DNA from: JBBSVE01 sp038233815
GTDB taxonomy: Bacteria; Pseudomonadota; Alphaproteobacteria; Rhodobacterales; Rhodobacteraceae
Length of the DNA stretch: 13,914 nt
NCBI GenBank assembly: GCA_038233815.1
Contig: JBBSVE010000086.1
Coordinates: 1 to 13,914 of the forward strand
Direction of reading: 5' to 3'
Part shown: positions 13,299-13,914 of the stretch, in pieces
Layout: each line of letters begins with the position of its first letter
Position numbering within the stretch: position 1 is the first letter of the stretch
The notes under the pieces: generated by a model
The model's database searches: none
The model's input: only the letters and a program-made list of their open reading frames with translations
What the model was told of the DNA's origin: nothing
Program-made: the position numbers and the translations under genes

Positions 13299-13914
13299 TT
13301 GGCGCGCACGATCTTCGCCTTCGACACGTCGGCCGCGCATTGCGCGGCCGCGTTGCTGTCCGGGGACCGGATTATCGCCTCCGTCCGAGAGCCGATGGAG
13401 AAGGGTCAGGCCGAACGTCTGTTACCCATGCTGGAAGAGATGCTGGAGGACAATGGCCTGCTCTGGGCCGATCTCACGACGCTCGCGGTGGGGGTCGGTC
13501 CGGGAAACTTCACCGGCATCCGCATCGGGGTCGCCGCCGCGCGCGGTCTGGCACTGGGCCTAGGCATTCCGGCGCTGGGCGTGACGCGGATGGAGGCGCT
13601 GGCCTTCGGCCTTCCGCACCCGCTGCTGGTGGTGGAGGATGCACGGCGCGGGTCGGTCTATGTGCAGGGCTTCGGGATCGCGCCGGAGATGCCTGTGCTG
13701 ATGGATCTGGGCGACGCAGGTGCGCTGGTCGCCCCGGATCTCGGGATCGCGGGATCGGGTGCGGCGCTGCTGGGGGACGGCGTGCAAAGCGTCACCTCGC
13801 CCACGCCCGTTGCCGACGCGATCGCCCGGATCGCGGCCCTGCGCGAGGGTCCGCAGCCGCGCCCGGCGCCGTTCTATCTCCGTCAGGCGGACGCCCTGCC
13901 CGCGTCCGATCCAC
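13299..13914 (+). CDS. tsaB: tRNA threonylcarbamoyladenosine biosynthesis protein TsaB, 3' end cut by window
   Basis: TsaB works with TsaD and TsaE to transfer threonylcarbamoyl to A37 of ANN-decoding tRNAs; it is the non-catalytic ASKHA-fold partner of TsaD. The frame is open for 205 codons to the window end. It shows the family start ARTIFAFDTSAAHCAAALL, the GPGNFTGIRIGVAAARGLAL motif (about residues 68-87), MEALAFGLP and VVEDARRGSVYVQ. The last visible residues, PFYLRQADALPASD, are typical of the protein's C-terminus, so little is missing. Start: TTG at 13299 is the only start codon between the in-frame nifU stop (13293-13295) and the conserved N-terminus. No good ribosome site precedes it, so translation probably depends on coupling to the upstream gene 3 nt away. 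Confidence 0.93.
   Translation, partial: MARTIFAFDTSAAHCAAALLSGDRIIASVREPMEKGQAERLLPMLEEMLEDNGLLWADLTTLAVGVGPGNFTGIRIGVAAARGLALGLGIPALGVTRMEALAFGLPHPLLVVEDARRGSVYVQGFGIAPEMPVLMDLGDAGALVAPDLGIAGSGAALLGDGVQSVTSPTPVADAIARIAALREGPQPRPAPFYLRQADALPASDP

Noticed and set aside
1..13914. CRISPR array, tRNA, rRNA, insertion sequence or prophage remnant
   Set aside because: No regularly spaced repeats, no tRNA-like cloverleaf with a CCA end, no transposase or integrase frames and no long terminal inverted repeats were seen on reading both strands.

Overview
The window looks like a high-GC alphaproteobacterial chromosome, most likely Rhodobacteraceae/Rhodobacterales. The evidence is the family resemblance of GlnD, MurJ, TrpS, the NifU-like protein and TsaB, the VPLPA-type C-terminal sorting signal, and strong G/C bias at third codon positions. 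This assignment was made by recognising protein families, without a database search.

Layout. (1) Positions 1-2656, + strand: the C-terminal part of glnD (PII uridylyltransferase, two ACT domains), then murJ (lipid II flippase). An in-frame TAA lies at 7-9, where glnD would be expected to read through. (2) 2657-2988: a non-coding region with a lux-box-like palindrome, ahead of (3) 2989-5649, + strand: an 886-residue fusion of a class III PLP aminotransferase with a reductase resembling the cyanobacterial long-chain acyl-ACP reductase. The obvious prediction is a one-polypeptide route from acyl thioester to aldehyde to primary amine. (4) A strong hairpin terminator at about 5691-5720 is shared with the convergent gene at 5766-6446 (- strand), a secreted VPLPA-CTERM protein with a duplicated leader element. 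(5) 6751-10091, - strand: a likely operon reading rhomboid-fold protein, AphA-like acetylpolyamine amidohydrolase/HDAC-family protein, then IlvX-like ThDP enzyme. The rhomboid protein lacks the catalytic serine and histidine, and the last two genes share an ATGA overlap. (6) 10183-13914, + strand: trpS, a fold-IV (branched-chain-type) aminotransferase, a small universal stress protein, a Nfu/NifU-type Fe-S scaffold and tsaB (cut by the window end).

Reading as a whole. The flanks are housekeeping genes: nitrogen signalling, peptidoglycan precursor export, tRNA charging, Fe-S assembly and tRNA t6A modification. The centre, roughly 2.7-9.4 kb, carries variable-looking functions and is the most interesting part. 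The best candidate for something new is the aminotransferase/acyl-ACP-reductase fusion with a possible quorum-sensing operator in front of it. The second is the inactive rhomboid grouped with a deacetylase and a ThDP enzyme. No mobile element, CRISPR array, tRNA or rRNA was seen.
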